Origin: Rhodomicrobium vannielii ATCC 17100
GTDB lineage: Bacteria; Pseudomonadota; Alphaproteobacteria; Rhizobiales; Rhodomicrobiaceae
DNA length: 64,000 nt
Assembly (NCBI RefSeq): GCF_000166055.1
Contig: NC_014664.1
Span: 1,513,927-1,577,926 of the forward strand
Direction: 5' to 3'
This document shows, piece by piece, positions 20,985 through 30,273 of the stretch; the first letter of the stretch is position 1, and each line of letters opens with the position of its first letter. Position numbers and translations under genes: made by a program. The notes beneath the pieces are model-generated. The model was not told the origin of the DNA and did not search any database. It was given only the letters and a program-made list of their open reading frames with translations.

Positions 20985-22838
20985 CTACGCCCCCGCGCGC
21001 ACGTAGGATCCCGGCGCGTCCTCGATGGGCGCGTAGCCGTTGCCGCCGGGTTCGCGCGGCGGAACCTTGTCGCCGGCAAGCGCGCCGAGCCACTTCGCGT
21101 AATCCGGCCACCACGAACCCGCATATTCCTTCGCGCGCGCCACGAACGCGTCGACGGTCGGGATCGATTTCGGATCGCCGTCCTCAAGGATCCAGTGCTG
21201 GTATTTCGACCGGCTGGTGGGGTTGACGACGCCCGCGATGTGCCCCGACCCGGCCAGCACGAAGCGTACCGGCCCGCCGAACAGCTTCGAGCCGACAAGC
21301 ACCGACTGCGCGGGCGCGATGTGGTCCTCACGCGTGGCGAGTTCATAGATCGGGATCGTCACGCGGGACAGGTCGAGCGGCACGCCGCCGAGCGACAGAA
21401 GCCCACGCGCGAGCTTGTTGTCACGATAGAACTCGCGCAGGTAGAAGCTGTGGTTCGCGGGCGGCATGCGCGTCGAATCCGCGTTCCAGTAAAGAAGGTC
21501 GAACGGGAACGGCTGCTTGCCGAGCAGGTAATTGTTGACGATGTAGGGCCAGATGAGGTCACGCGGGCGGAGCATATTGAAAACCGCCGACATACGCGCG
21601 CCGTCGAGGAAGCCGCGTTCCGCCATCACTTCGTCGAGCGCCTTCAATTGCTCGTCGTCGATGAAGACGAGCAGATCGCCTGCGTGGCTGAAATCGGTTT
21701 GCGCCGCGAGGAATGTGGCCGAGGCGATGCGGTCGTCGCCGGTCGCGGCCATATAGGCGAGCGTGCTAGCGAGCAGCGTGCCGCCGACGCAATAGCCGAC
21801 CGCGTTGGTGCGCGGCTCGCCCGTGATTCGAAGCACCGCCTCGGTCGCGTCGAGCACGCCCTCGCGCATGTAATTCTCGAACGATTTCGAAGCAAGGCTC
21901 GCGTCCGGATTGACCCAGGAAACCACAAAGACTGTGAAACCCTGATCGACGACCCATTTGATGAAAGACTTCGGCGGCGTCAGGTCGAGGATGTAATATT
22001 TGTTGATCCACGGAGGCACAATCATCAGCGGCACGCGATACACGCTCTCGGTCGACGGCGTGTACTGGATGAGCTGCATGATGTCGTTTTGGTAGACGAC
22101 CTTCCCCGGCGTGACGGCGAGATTCTTGCCCACCTCGAACGCCGACATGTCGGTCTGTCGGATGCGGAGAAGCTCGCCCGACTGGTTCAGATCTTCGACG
22201 AGGTGCTGCATCCCCTCGGCGAGGTTCTGCCCTCCGGTCGAAACCGTGGTGCGGATCACCTCCGGATTGGTGAACGGGAAATTCGAGGGCGAAAGCGCGG
22301 TCACGATCTGGTTCAGATAAAAATCCGCGCGCATCTTCGCATGTTTATCGACGGTCGACGCGTTTTCGACGAGATCGCCCGCCCATTTTCCGGTCAGGAG
22401 ATAGGCCTGCTTCAGGAAATCGAAAAACGCGTTATCGGACCACTCCTTGTCCTTGAAGCGCGGATCGCTGGGAGCCGGCTCGATCAGCGGCTTGACCTCT
22501 TCGCCAAGGAAACGCTGATAGGTTCGCCCCCAAAGATCGATGAGATCCTCGTTAAGCTTCGCCTGGGCTGCGGCAAGCTTCTGCGGATCGTTCATCCAAT
22601 ATTGCGCGATCGGCGCGAAAATCTTGCCGATGTCCGCCATTCCGCCCGCAACCGTGAAAGCTCCAGAGCGCTTGTCCTTGTCCTCGTAGATTTTCGCGAC
22701 GGCCTGCCCGCTTGCCTCGAAGGCGCGAAGAAGGTTCGTCGCGAATTGCTCCGGAGACTGAAGGCCCGGCAAAGGTCTGGATGGCGCCGGGCCGCTTGCG
22801 GCTTCTCGCTTGTCGCCTTTTTGACGCTTGTCTGACAT
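20985..22838 (-). CDS. phaC: Class I poly(R)-hydroxyalkanoic acid synthase
   Basis: 617 residues from the ATG at 22838 (MSDKRQKGDK), preceded by a GGGAG sequence. The frame is open a further 28 codons, but the family's N-terminus is variable and those residues look like leader. The catalytic Cys sits in the lipase-like box GYCVGG. The Asp (REDHIAPAQS) and His (GSGHIAGVVNP) of the triad follow, and the conserved WNAD segment is present. It polymerises 3-hydroxyacyl-CoA into storage polyester. PhaA, PhaB and phasins are not in the window. Confidence 0.94.
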   Translation of the reverse strand: MSDKRQKGDKREAASGPAPSRPLPGLQSPEQFATNLLRAFEASGQAVAKIYEDKDKRSGAFTVAGGMADIGKIFAPIAQYWMNDPQKLAAAQAKLNEDLIDLWGRTYQRFLGEEVKPLIEPAPSDPRFKDKEWSDNAFFDFLKQAYLLTGKWAGDLVENASTVDKHAKMRADFYLNQIVTALSPSNFPFTNPEVIRTTVSTGGQNLAEGMQHLVEDLNQSGELLRIRQTDMSAFEVGKNLAVTPGKVVYQNDIMQLIQYTPSTESVYRVPLMIVPPWINKYYILDLTPPKSFIKWVVDQGFTVFVVSWVNPDASLASKSFENYMREGVLDATEAVLRITGEPRTNAVGYCVGGTLLASTLAYMAATGDDRIASATFLAAQTDFSHAGDLLVFIDDEQLKALDEVMAERGFLDGARMSAVFNMLRPRDLIWPYIVNNYLLGKQPFPFDLLYWNADSTRMPPANHSFYLREFYRDNKLARGLLSLGGVPLDLSRVTIPIYELATREDHIAPAQSVLVGSKLFGGPVRFVLAGSGHIAGVVNPTSRSKYQHWILEDGDPKSIPTVDAFVARAKEYAGSWWPDYAKWLGALAGDKVPPREPGGNGYAPIEDAPGSYVRAGA

Positions 22839-23067
22839 CCGTGCGTAGCTCTCCCAAACCGCAAAGTTATTCTTGCGTCCTTTTGCGCCCGTTGAATCGA
22901 GCATGGACCAATAATATAACATTCTGGCGTCGTTTGGTGAGGGGCTAAAGGCATTTCTTAGCCCGCTGCAATAGTCCTCCGACTAAGTACGCACTATAGC
23001 GCTTCGTGCGCGCATGTCCCGCTTCCGCGTTGTCGTCATATCAGCCATGACTCGACGCGATGGCGAC

Positions 23068-23784
23068 TTAAAATCGTCGCAGGAGCGCGACCAGCTTGCC
23101 TTGGATTTTCACGCGGTCTGGACCGAAAATCCGTGTCTCGTAAGCCGGGTTGGCGGGTTCGAGAGCAATCGATTGTCCACGCTTGCGAAGCCGCTTCAGC
23201 GTGGCCTCCTCGTCGTCGATGAGCGCGACCACGATATCCCCGCTCTCGGCAGCCGCCGTCTTTTTCAGAACGACGGTATCGCCCTCTTGAATGCCGGCCT
23301 CAATCATCGAATCGCCGCGTACTTCAAGCGCGAAATGATCGCCCGTCGAAAGGTATTCGGGCGGCATGACGAGAACGTGGCTGTGGTCCTCGATGGCCGA
23401 GCGGGGCACGCCCGCCGCGATGCGGCCCATGACGGGAACCGAAATGCCGCCATCGTCACGGTCGCGGATGAAAGGAGCCTGCGGTGCTTCTTCGAAAGAC
23501 GAGCGGCGCGCCCCCTCGATCACGGTTGGCATGAAGCCTCGCCTTCGGTCGGCTTCAAACCCGACGCGGCGCTCCGGCATCTTCATCACCTCAAGCGCGC
23601 GAGCGCGGTGCGGAAGCCGTCGGATGAAGCCGCGCTCTTCCAGCGCCATGATGAGGCGATGAATACCAGACTTGGATTTGAGGTGCAGCGCCTCCTTCAT
23701 TTCGTCGAACGACGGAGGAACGCCGGTCGCTTCAATGCGCTCGTTGATATAGAGAAGGAGTTGCTTTTGCTTCGGTGTCAGCAT
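23068..23784 (-). CDS. lexA: LexA repressor
   Basis: 238 residues from the ATG at 23784. The N-terminal winged helix ([13 protein letters not shown]...GVPPSFDEM...[18 protein letters not shown]) binds the SOS box. The self-cleavage site is Ala124-Gly125 (RIAAGVP), with catalytic Ser159 (RGDSMIEAG) and Lys197 (EEATLKRL). RecA filaments trigger cleavage and so induce DNA-repair genes. The linker between the domains is long, as usual for alphaproteobacteria. A GTTC-N7-GTAC site 28 nt upstream of the start suggests autoregulation. Confidence 0.96.
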   Translation of the reverse strand: MLTPKQKQLLLYINERIEATGVPPSFDEMKEALHLKSKSGIHRLIMALEERGFIRRLPHRARALEVMKMPERRVGFEADRRRGFMPTVIEGARRSSFEEAPQAPFIRDRDDGGISVPVMGRIAAGVPRSAIEDHSHVLVMPPEYLSTGDHFALEVRGDSMIEAGIQEGDTVVLKKTAAAESGDIVVALIDDEEATLKRLRKRGQSIALEPANPAYETRIFGPDRVKIQGKLVALLRRF

Positions 23785-23811
23785 GGGCGGCCCGGTTGTG
23801 GCGAAGGACTT

Positions 23812-23826
23812 GTACAAACCAAGAAC
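23812..23826 (-). promoter_or_regulatory. Putative SOS (LexA) box of lexA
   Basis: On the minus strand the sequence reads GTTC-TTGGTTT-GTAC. This is one base from the alphaproteobacterial SOS consensus GTTC-N7-GTTC and lies just upstream of the lexA start. It is assigned by similarity and position. Confidence 0.6.
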
Positions 23827-23988
23827 ACCAATAAGCGTTCTCATTAAGTTCCGCAAGGGAAAAGGGCACTTTTGCAACCCGCCCTGCACAGATGGGAATC
23901 TGTAGCCTCCCGAGATTTCCCAATGGCTAATTCGCCTTTCATGGCACGAATTTCGGGAAAGAATGATGTCTTTGCGCGAAGCGGAAGA

Positions 23989-25467
23989 TCAGCGATAGCC
24001 ACGATTCATGCGAACCTGACTGCGATGGACGACGCGTTCTCCGTCTTCTCTTTTCAATCCGGCGAAGATGAAGGTCGATAGAATCGTCATGATCCCGAGG
24101 ACGATGAAGGCTTCGTGAAGACCGAAGCCCATCATTGCCTTTTCACGCGAAGGCGCATGTTCTGGAATGAAGAACGCCGTGATAAGCCCCGCCGCCGCGA
24201 TGCCGAAACTGATGGAAAGTTCCTGAGCGGTGCTTGCAATCGAGCCCGCGCTGCTTGTCTTGTGCTGGTCCATATCGGCATAGGCCATGCTGTTCATCGT
24301 CGTATACTGCAACGAGCTGAACGCGCCGTAGAGGGAGGCCTGCAACACGATGAGCCAGACGGGGGTGTATGGCCCCACGGTTGCGAACAGCATCAGGAGC
24401 GCCCCGAGAATGATCGTGTTCGACGTGAGCATGTTGCGATAGCCGAGGCGGTCGAGAATGCGGGACAGCGCAAGCTTCGCAAGAATGCCGCCGATAGCCT
24501 GGGGCATGATGAGCAGTCCCGACTGCATCGGCGTGAAGCCCAGCGGGATCTGGTAGAGGAGCGGCAGAAGGAAGGGCACGCCGCCAACGCCGAGGCGGGT
24601 GAAGAAGCTGCCGCTGACGGAGATGCGGAACGTGCGGATGCGGAACAGGCCAAGCTCAAGCAGCGGCCAACGTGTCCGCAGCGAATGATATCCGTAGGCG
24701 AGGATGAGGGCGACGGAAACCGCCAGAAGCGCGATGGTTTGGGATGGCGTCAGGATATGCTCGCCGAAGATCTCCAGCACGTAGGACATCAAGGCGACGC
24801 CTGCCCCGAAAAGCAGGAAGCCCTTTATGTCGGGTGGCCTTTTCTCTTCGCGATAATCGGGCAGATAACGGGCGACAAGGATAAGGCCGAGAATGCCAAT
24901 CGGCACGTTCACGAAAAATATGAAGCTCCAATGGAGGTGAGCGACCATGAAGCCGCCCACCGTCGGGCCGATGACCGGGCCGATCCAGCCGGGAATGGTG
25001 ACGAGGCTCAGGATGCGGATGAACTCGGTTCGATCGAACGTCCGCACCAGCGTCAGCCGACCCACGGGCACCATCATCGCGCCGCCGCACCCCTGAAGGA
25101 TCCGGCAGGCGATGAGCATGTACATATTTTGCGAGAGCCCGGCGAGCAAAGACGCCAGCGTGAACAGCCCGATTGCCCCCGCGAACACGCGGCGCGTCCC
25201 GAAACGGTCCGCCATCCAACCGCTGATCGGGATGAAAATCGCCAGACTAAGCGTGTAACTCGCCAGCACGGCTTTCATGCTGAGCGGGGGCACGTCCATC
25301 GCTTTCGCGATCACCGGCACCGCCGTGTTGAGGATGGTCGTGTCGAGCGATTCCATGAAATACGCGACCGCGACCAGCCACGGCAGCAGCCGCTTGACCG
25401 CGTCGGATGGCGGCTCTGGGCATGTGCCACTCGTGTCGGTTCGACGAGTTCTTACCTGATCGTCCAT
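23989..25467 (-). CDS. MFS multidrug exporter, DHA2 (EmrB/QacA) family
   Basis: 492 residues from the ATG at 25467; an in-frame TTG eight codons upstream is a less likely start. About 14 hydrophobic segments are present. Visible motifs are LDTTILNTAVPVI in helix 1 (motif D1), GWMADRFGTRRVF (motif A, loop 2-3), CRILQGCGGAMMVPVGR (motif B, helix 4) and GWIGPVIGPTVGGF (motif C, the antiporter motif). These proteins export drugs by proton antiport. No membrane-fusion partner is adjacent. Two short palindromes upstream may bind a local repressor not encoded beside it. Confidence 0.9.
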   Translation of the reverse strand: MDDQVRTRRTDTSGTCPEPPSDAVKRLLPWLVAVAYFMESLDTTILNTAVPVIAKAMDVPPLSMKAVLASYTLSLAIFIPISGWMADRFGTRRVFAGAIGLFTLASLLAGLSQNMYMLIACRILQGCGGAMMVPVGRLTLVRTFDRTEFIRILSLVTIPGWIGPVIGPTVGGFMVAHLHWSFIFFVNVPIGILGLILVARYLPDYREEKRPPDIKGFLLFGAGVALMSYVLEIFGEHILTPSQTIALLAVSVALILAYGYHSLRTRWPLLELGLFRIRTFRISVSGSFFTRLGVGGVPFLLPLLYQIPLGFTPMQSGLLIMPQAIGGILAKLALSRILDRLGYRNMLTSNTIILGALLMLFATVGPYTPVWLIVLQASLYGAFSSLQYTTMNSMAYADMDQHKTSSAGSIASTAQELSISFGIAAAGLITAFFIPEHAPSREKAMMGFGLHEAFIVLGIMTILSTFIFAGLKREDGERVVHRSQVRMNRGYR

Positions 25468-25524
25468 AGGCCTGGCTGTTCTTGCTGGCAAAGCCGGATC
25501 AAAAGATCATAGACAGGCCGTATA

Positions 25525-25546
25525 GTAAAGTTTACAAGCTAAGCTT
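25525..25546. promoter_or_regulatory. Paired palindromes upstream of the MFS exporter
   Basis: Two adjacent 11-bp palindromes, GTAAAGTTTAC (25525-25535) and AAGCTAAGCTT (25536-25546), lie about 60 bp upstream of the exporter ATG in an AT-rich intergenic region of ~195 bp. They could be repressor sites. No regulator gene is adjacent, so this rests on symmetry and position only. Confidence 0.4.
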
Positions 25547-25705
25547 TAACGAGAAGCAATATTGCTAATGTCCTTATTCATATCCAAACAGTATTGTGAT
25601 GCGCATTTTGATTTGCGTTTTTATTTATGGTGAACGGGCTCCGATTAGAATCGAGAGATTGGAAAGCTACAACGTTGGCCTTCCGGCGTTGAGCAGAAGG
25701 TTCAG

Positions 25706-26674
25706 ATGCACATCGACTCGCCACTCGTTCTAGACCGCTATGAGGCTCGGATCGAAGAGTTCGACCGGCTGTTCATCGACGCATCGCTGGCGCAGGTTCA
25801 TCCCCTGATCCGCAGTTGGGGCGCCGACGCCACCGAAGTGGAGTTGCATGAGACACAACGCAACGCAATCCGCGCGCTCGTGGAAAGCGGCGAGCGGATG
25901 GCGCGAGCCTCGCGCCATCGCCTATCGCTGCCGATAAGCCGCCTTATCGAAATCGAAGGCCACCGGCTGATTGCGACCCTCAACATGCAAAACGCGGCGG
26001 ACGAACGCCCGTTCATCTGCCTTTTCCGCTCGACCATTCCGCCGGGCACGATCCCGGACTGGTCACGCCTGAAGCGACGGCTTCTCCATCGCTTTGCCGC
26101 GTTCGAGCCGAGGGCGGTTCTTTTCTTTCATCCGTCCCACCTCCCCCTCATCGCGGAAACTGCGGGCATCGACGATCACCTCCTCGCCGCTCCTGCTCGT
26201 GAAATCGCCGGGATGCCGAAGGCCGTGGGTTCCGAGCGCGTCTTCCTGAAACGAAGCACAAGCCTCGCGTTCTACCCGCGTTACAAGGCCGTCTACGAAG
26301 CGACCTATGTCGAGCGGCCAGAGCTACGCGGCGAGGTGCGAACCGAGACCGAGGGCAGCCTCGCCTATTGTCTCCGGCGCGGCTTCCTTTTCGAAATCTT
26401 CGTCGATGGCAAATGGGCAGGCGTCGTTGCGGCGAAGTGGCGGACGCTCGTCGGCATCCGTGGCGTCTTCATGGTCGAGATCGTGCTGGCAGGGGATGTG
26501 CGCGGGCAACGGCTCGGCCCAGCGGTCCACCAGCTTTTCGCCGAAGCCGTTGCGCAGGCGGAGCCGGGCGCGGTCATCATCGGCACGATTTCGGCGAAAA
26601 ATCCGTGGTCACTCAAGGCCGCGCTGCGGGCCGGGCGGATCGAGATCGGCGCATGGCATTGGGTCGATTTGTGA
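25706..26674 (+). CDS. N-acyltransferase-like (GNAT fold) protein
   Basis: A 322-residue protein without a family name I can assign. The C-terminal ~120 residues look like a GNAT core. An acyl-CoA loop-like stretch GDVRGQRLGPAVHQLFAEAV is followed by VIIGTISAKNPWSLKAALRAGRIEIGAWHWVDL, the beta-bulge and helix usual in amino-acid acetyltransferases. The N-terminal ~200 residues have no motif I recognise. It converges with the ATP-grasp ligase gene, whose stop lies 14 nt away. Together with that ligase it may act in synthesis of an acylated small peptide, which is an inference. Confidence 0.6.
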   Translation: MHIDSPLVLDRYEARIEEFDRLFIDASLAQVHPLIRSWGADATEVELHETQRNAIRALVESGERMARASRHRLSLPISRLIEIEGHRLIATLNMQNAADERPFICLFRSTIPPGTIPDWSRLKRRLLHRFAAFEPRAVLFFHPSHLPLIAETAGIDDHLLAAPAREIAGMPKAVGSERVFLKRSTSLAFYPRYKAVYEATYVERPELRGEVRTETEGSLAYCLRRGFLFEIFVDGKWAGVVAAKWRTLVGIRGVFMVEIVLAGDVRGQRLGPAVHQLFAEAVAQAEPGAVIIGTISAKNPWSLKAALRAGRIEIGAWHWVDL

Positions 26675-26688
26675 TTGCTGAGGCTTCG

Positions 26689-27987
26689 CTATTCGATCTC
26701 GACGCCGATCCAACCCAACAATTCGTTGGCTCTGCGTTGAGCGGCGCCGCAGGTCTTCCCCGACACGCAAAATTCGACGAGATAGGCTTCGCGGTCCATC
26801 CGGTCGATTTCGCCCCCCTCAGGCACAAGCTTCCTGACGAAAACGCAGTCGGTCTGTTGCCGCACCTTGTCGATCCCGCGGTAGCGCCTCACCCTGCCCG
26901 ACCTTTCCGGCTGCACCACGACGGTAACGAAGCTCCGGTTGACGCGAACCTTGTCGAGCACGGCCTTGATGCCAAGCTCATGCAGATTGACCGCGTGAAT
27001 CGAAGCGACAAGGTCTGCAATCGAGCCGCCGCCAACCCTTGGATTGAACTCGACCGGCTTCATCCTGGCCGATCCCTTCAGTTCGATATGAAAGGGCGAA
27101 TGCTCGAATTCCAGAACGCGAAGGAGCGACGAAACGCACTCCATGGCCTTTTCATTCGGATGATTGTTGCTGACGAGATATTCGAGGTCGCGGAAAACCG
27201 GCTCCTCCACCCTCCTCGTCTTCCGTTGCGCCACGAAATACGCGATGCCGCCGTCCGAAGTAGCGAAGCCTTCCATGCTCCGTTCCGTGCCTTCGATATA
27301 GGCCTCGACAAGCACGAAGTCGTTCACCGGGCGACGGCAGGCGAACTCCAGAAAGGGCGCGGCGACCCTGTCCCCGAACATGCCGCGCTGCAAGGCCAGC
27401 GCTTTCTCGGCGGCGCGCCCGAGATTGCGCTCGAACGCATCGTCGTTTTCGACATGGGTCACGCCGAATCCGCCCGAGCCGACCACGGGCTTCACGATCA
27501 GGCGGCCGCTCCGCTCGGCCAAAGCGCGCAACGGCGGAAATTTGCCCGGCCGTTCGATGTATCGGCGCGGCAGGAGAACATAGGGAACGTGATGTTCGGA
27601 ATTCCGCAAAAGGAACCGCAAATTGGGCTTCACCGATGTCTTGACGATGAGCGAGGGCGGAACCCCGGCGGCTGAGGGAAACGCTCGCCGAAGATCGAGG
27701 TAGCAGAGCCACATACGGTCCTGCCCGTTGAGGATGGCCCTGACGTGGATGCGCCCGCCGCCGAGGACGCGCCCCATGCGGCGGATTTCGTCGACCAGCG
27801 CGCGGTGATCGCGGTTCACGTTGCCCGACCGCAGGATCAGCGCCTCGGGCAGCCAGTCGCTGTAATCGGCACCGCCGCGGTTAAGGACCACGATCGGTAT
27901 CAGAGCCGCTGCCTTGGCCGCCTGGATCGCGGGGACAACCTCGCCAAGCGCGTCGTAGCCAAGTATCAGGGCCACATCCACAGCCAT
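26689..27987 (-). CDS. ATP-grasp carboxylate-amine ligase
   Basis: A 432-residue ATP-grasp enzyme. The Gly-rich ATP loop is visible (RLIVKPVVGSGGFGVTHV, with Lys binding phosphate), as are the adenine-binding VLVEAYIEGTERSMEG and the metal-binding end FHIELKGSARMKPVEFNPRVGGGSI (Glu and Asn ligands). Members join a carboxylate, activated as acyl-phosphate, to an amine, making dipeptides, siderophore pieces or osmolytes. The OPT transporter gene ends 66 nt upstream in the same direction, so the two are probably one operon. A peptide-like substrate or product is likely but unproven. Confidence 0.85.
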   Translation of the reverse strand: MAVDVALILGYDALGEVVPAIQAAKAAALIPIVVLNRGGADYSDWLPEALILRSGNVNRDHRALVDEIRRMGRVLGGGRIHVRAILNGQDRMWLCYLDLRRAFPSAAGVPPSLIVKTSVKPNLRFLLRNSEHHVPYVLLPRRYIERPGKFPPLRALAERSGRLIVKPVVGSGGFGVTHVENDDAFERNLGRAAEKALALQRGMFGDRVAAPFLEFACRRPVNDFVLVEAYIEGTERSMEGFATSDGGIAYFVAQRKTRRVEEPVFRDLEYLVSNNHPNEKAMECVSSLLRVLEFEHSPFHIELKGSARMKPVEFNPRVGGGSIADLVASIHAVNLHELGIKAVLDKVRVNRSFVTVVVQPERSGRVRRYRGIDKVRQQTDCVFVRKLVPEGGEIDRMDREAYLVEFCVSGKTCGAAQRRANELLGWIGVEIE

Positions 27988-28053
27988 GTTCCGCTCTCTG
28001 CGTCAGCTTCGAAGGGCGCACGATGCGCGAAATTTCCTTCGATTTCGATAGTC

Positions 28054-29943
28054 TCACCTTATGTGAACGCCGACGGCCGCCAGAAGCGGGATGAGCAGCC
28101 CGCCGAGCAGCGCCTCGCCCGCGATCATTCCCGAGGCCACGGTGATCGCATAACGGTCGTAGGTTTGCCGGTGGAAACGCCTCCAGACGAAGCCCGCTAC
28201 GCCGCCAAGCGCTATGGGAATGTTCAACTCCCCCGGAAGGATGAGCGCGAAACCGAACCCGGTCACGCTCGGTATCCAGCCGACCCATGCCCGGTCTGAC
28301 AATTCCCTGATGACGCTGACGACGATCCCCGCAATCCCGGCGATAATGGTCGCAAGCAGCGCATATTCCGGCAGTGCTTCGATGCCCTTGGAAAGCAGCA
28401 CCGCCATGTTCGCGATCTTGAGCCCCGTGGGCGCGACGAGGCCATCGCCGCCAAGGCCGTATTTCTCGATGAGGATGGGATACATGATCGCGACGGCGGC
28501 CGCGCCGATGGGAACGGTCGCAATCTGCACATAGGTGAGAATCTGCGGCGAGGAGCCGATTATCCTGCCGGTCCTGTAATCCTGGATCATCCCTTCGGAT
28601 TGCGAGGTTATGTTTCCGGCGATGCCCGCCGCGATCAGGTTAGAGCTGATATGCGTCGGCCAGAAGACCGCGAACAGCGCCTGAAGCGCGTTTGCCATCG
28701 CCGAAACGGGACCGATATTGGTCTCTCCCTGCACGCGCATGCCTATGAGCATCAGCGGCAAAGACGCCAGCACCGCGACGAATGTCTGGAGATACGACAT
28801 CTGGAAGAACGCATGCTGGATCACGGCGAGCAGGATTGTCAGGCACACGGCGCTGACGGCGACGGCTCTCAGCGGTATGTCCTTTTCTCTGAAACCCCGC
28901 TCGATATGGAGATCCTGGAAAATCTCCGCGATCGACCGCCATTTCATGAACAGCGTCGTGAAGGTCGCCGTGACCATGAGCGCGGTCGCGGGCCACATCA
29001 CCCAGAAGACGACAATCGGAAAATACTTCTGGGCGTGCATGTTTTGCATGAGCCCGCAATGCTGCGAGATGAACAGGGCCTGATCGGGCGCGGGTTTGAC
29101 GAGCGCGACGAGGGCCTGGCATCTGTCCCAATATTCGGGCGCGATCTGGCCCCGGACGATGTCGTCCCCGATCCCCGACCCGATGACCCACGGGCCGATG
29201 ATGTATCCCGTCACGAGAGTGCCGAGCAGCATCGAGAGGCCGACATTAATCCCGACAAGCAGGCCGCTGCCGACGTTGAGGAAACTCCATTCGAAGCCCA
29301 TGCGATAGGGCTTCGCAAGGTAAAGCGTCGGCAGCCAGCCGAGCCCTTCGCGCAACAAGACCACGCCTGCGGAAGCCACCGCCGTCAGCCCGAGTGCGCG
29401 CATCTTGTGCCGCGCTTCGCTCGGATGCGAGTCGAGAACCTCAATGGTTTCCGCCGCCGCCACGCCGCTCGCAAAGACCATTCTCGGGTCGTCGAGAATG
29501 TGCCTGCGGAAAATCACGGTGAAGACGACGCCGATCATGCCCGAGCAGGTGAGCCACAGGAACATCGGCCACGGGGCGATCTTGAGATGCATCTCGACGG
29601 TGTCGTTCAGGTCGAGATAGCCGAATGCAGCCGCGACAACGCACATGAACGCGGTCGAAGCCGCGCTCGTCCCGGCGGTCTGGATGACGTTGTTGAGGAA
29701 GCGGTTCTGTCCCCGCGTGCTGTACGCCGTGACGTTGAGGAACATCGCGCCGAGAAAGGCGGAAACGACGCTCGCGTTCGGACCGAAGCCAAGCTTGAGG
29801 ACGATATAGGGATAGGCGCCCGCGACGAGCGACGAGATCAGGGCGGCGCCGATGACGGACTGCCATGTAATTGCGCGAAGCGGTGATCTGTCGGGCCGCG
29901 TAATCCGCTCGGGTATGCCAGAGGGGTCTAACGAATGATCCAT
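28054..29943 (-). CDS. OPT-family oligopeptide transporter
   Basis: A 629-residue protein with about 15 hydrophobic segments and the OPT family pattern. It begins with an ITWQSVIGAALISSLVAGAYPYIVLKLGFGPNASVVSAFLG-type membrane entry (shown here split by its helices). Later come NRFLNNVIQTAGTSAAS and MRVQGETNIGPVSAMANALQ, typical of the prokaryotic YSL/OPT branch. These proton-coupled transporters import small peptides, glutathione-like compounds or metal chelates. It is first in the operon with the ATP-grasp ligase, which suggests that import or recycling of a peptide is tied to ligase action. Confidence 0.88.
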   Translation of the reverse strand: MDHSLDPSGIPERITRPDRSPLRAITWQSVIGAALISSLVAGAYPYIVLKLGFGPNASVVSAFLGAMFLNVTAYSTRGQNRFLNNVIQTAGTSAASTAFMCVVAAAFGYLDLNDTVEMHLKIAPWPMFLWLTCSGMIGVVFTVIFRRHILDDPRMVFASGVAAAETIEVLDSHPSEARHKMRALGLTAVASAGVVLLREGLGWLPTLYLAKPYRMGFEWSFLNVGSGLLVGINVGLSMLLGTLVTGYIIGPWVIGSGIGDDIVRGQIAPEYWDRCQALVALVKPAPDQALFISQHCGLMQNMHAQKYFPIVVFWVMWPATALMVTATFTTLFMKWRSIAEIFQDLHIERGFREKDIPLRAVAVSAVCLTILLAVIQHAFFQMSYLQTFVAVLASLPLMLIGMRVQGETNIGPVSAMANALQALFAVFWPTHISSNLIAAGIAGNITSQSEGMIQDYRTGRIIGSSPQILTYVQIATVPIGAAAVAIMYPILIEKYGLGGDGLVAPTGLKIANMAVLLSKGIEALPEYALLATIIAGIAGIVVSVIRELSDRAWVGWIPSVTGFGFALILPGELNIPIALGGVAGFVWRRFHRQTYDRYAITVASGMIAGEALLGGLLIPLLAAVGVHIR

Positions 29944-29978
29944 GTTCCCATCGCGCGCGGCAGCTTAACCCGTGAAGC

Positions 29979-30032
29979 GAATTTGACATTGGAGTTCCGG
30001 TTACTGCGGGCCCTCGCTCAAATGTCAAATTC
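29979..30032. repeat. 12-bp perfect inverted repeat, 30-nt loop
   Basis: GAATTTGACATT (29979-29990) and AATGTCAAATTC (30021-30032) in the 330-nt gap between the OPT and dioxygenase genes. A second, related inverted repeat follows at 30074-30126. The rest of this gap shows no gene. The arms are AT-rich, so a rho-independent terminator is unlikely. Confidence 0.75.
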
Positions 30033-30073
30033 AGAAGCCCCACTGGAAGCAAAGGTTCGCTAGTGGTCTTTGT

Positions 30074-30126
30074 GATTCCGACATTTTCTCGCGAGCGTGC
30101 TGCAAATGGATGCAAATGTCGGAATC
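30074..30126. repeat. 13-bp perfect inverted repeat, 27-nt loop
   Basis: GATTCCGACATTT (30074-30086) and AAATGTCGGAATC (30114-30126). It shares the GACATT...AATGTC core and the loop size with the repeat at 29979-30032, as if both were copies of one element or operator. Confidence 0.75.
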
Positions 30127-30273
30127 GAGCCATCAGGATACGCATGAAAGGTTTCGCAATGGATCAGCGCAATTCAGCTGTGCGAACGAGCTTGATTACT
30201 GCCGCCCGTAAAAAGGAATTTGAAGCTTTTGTGATTCACTGAGAGGACACGCGCGAAGGTCGATGCATGAGCG

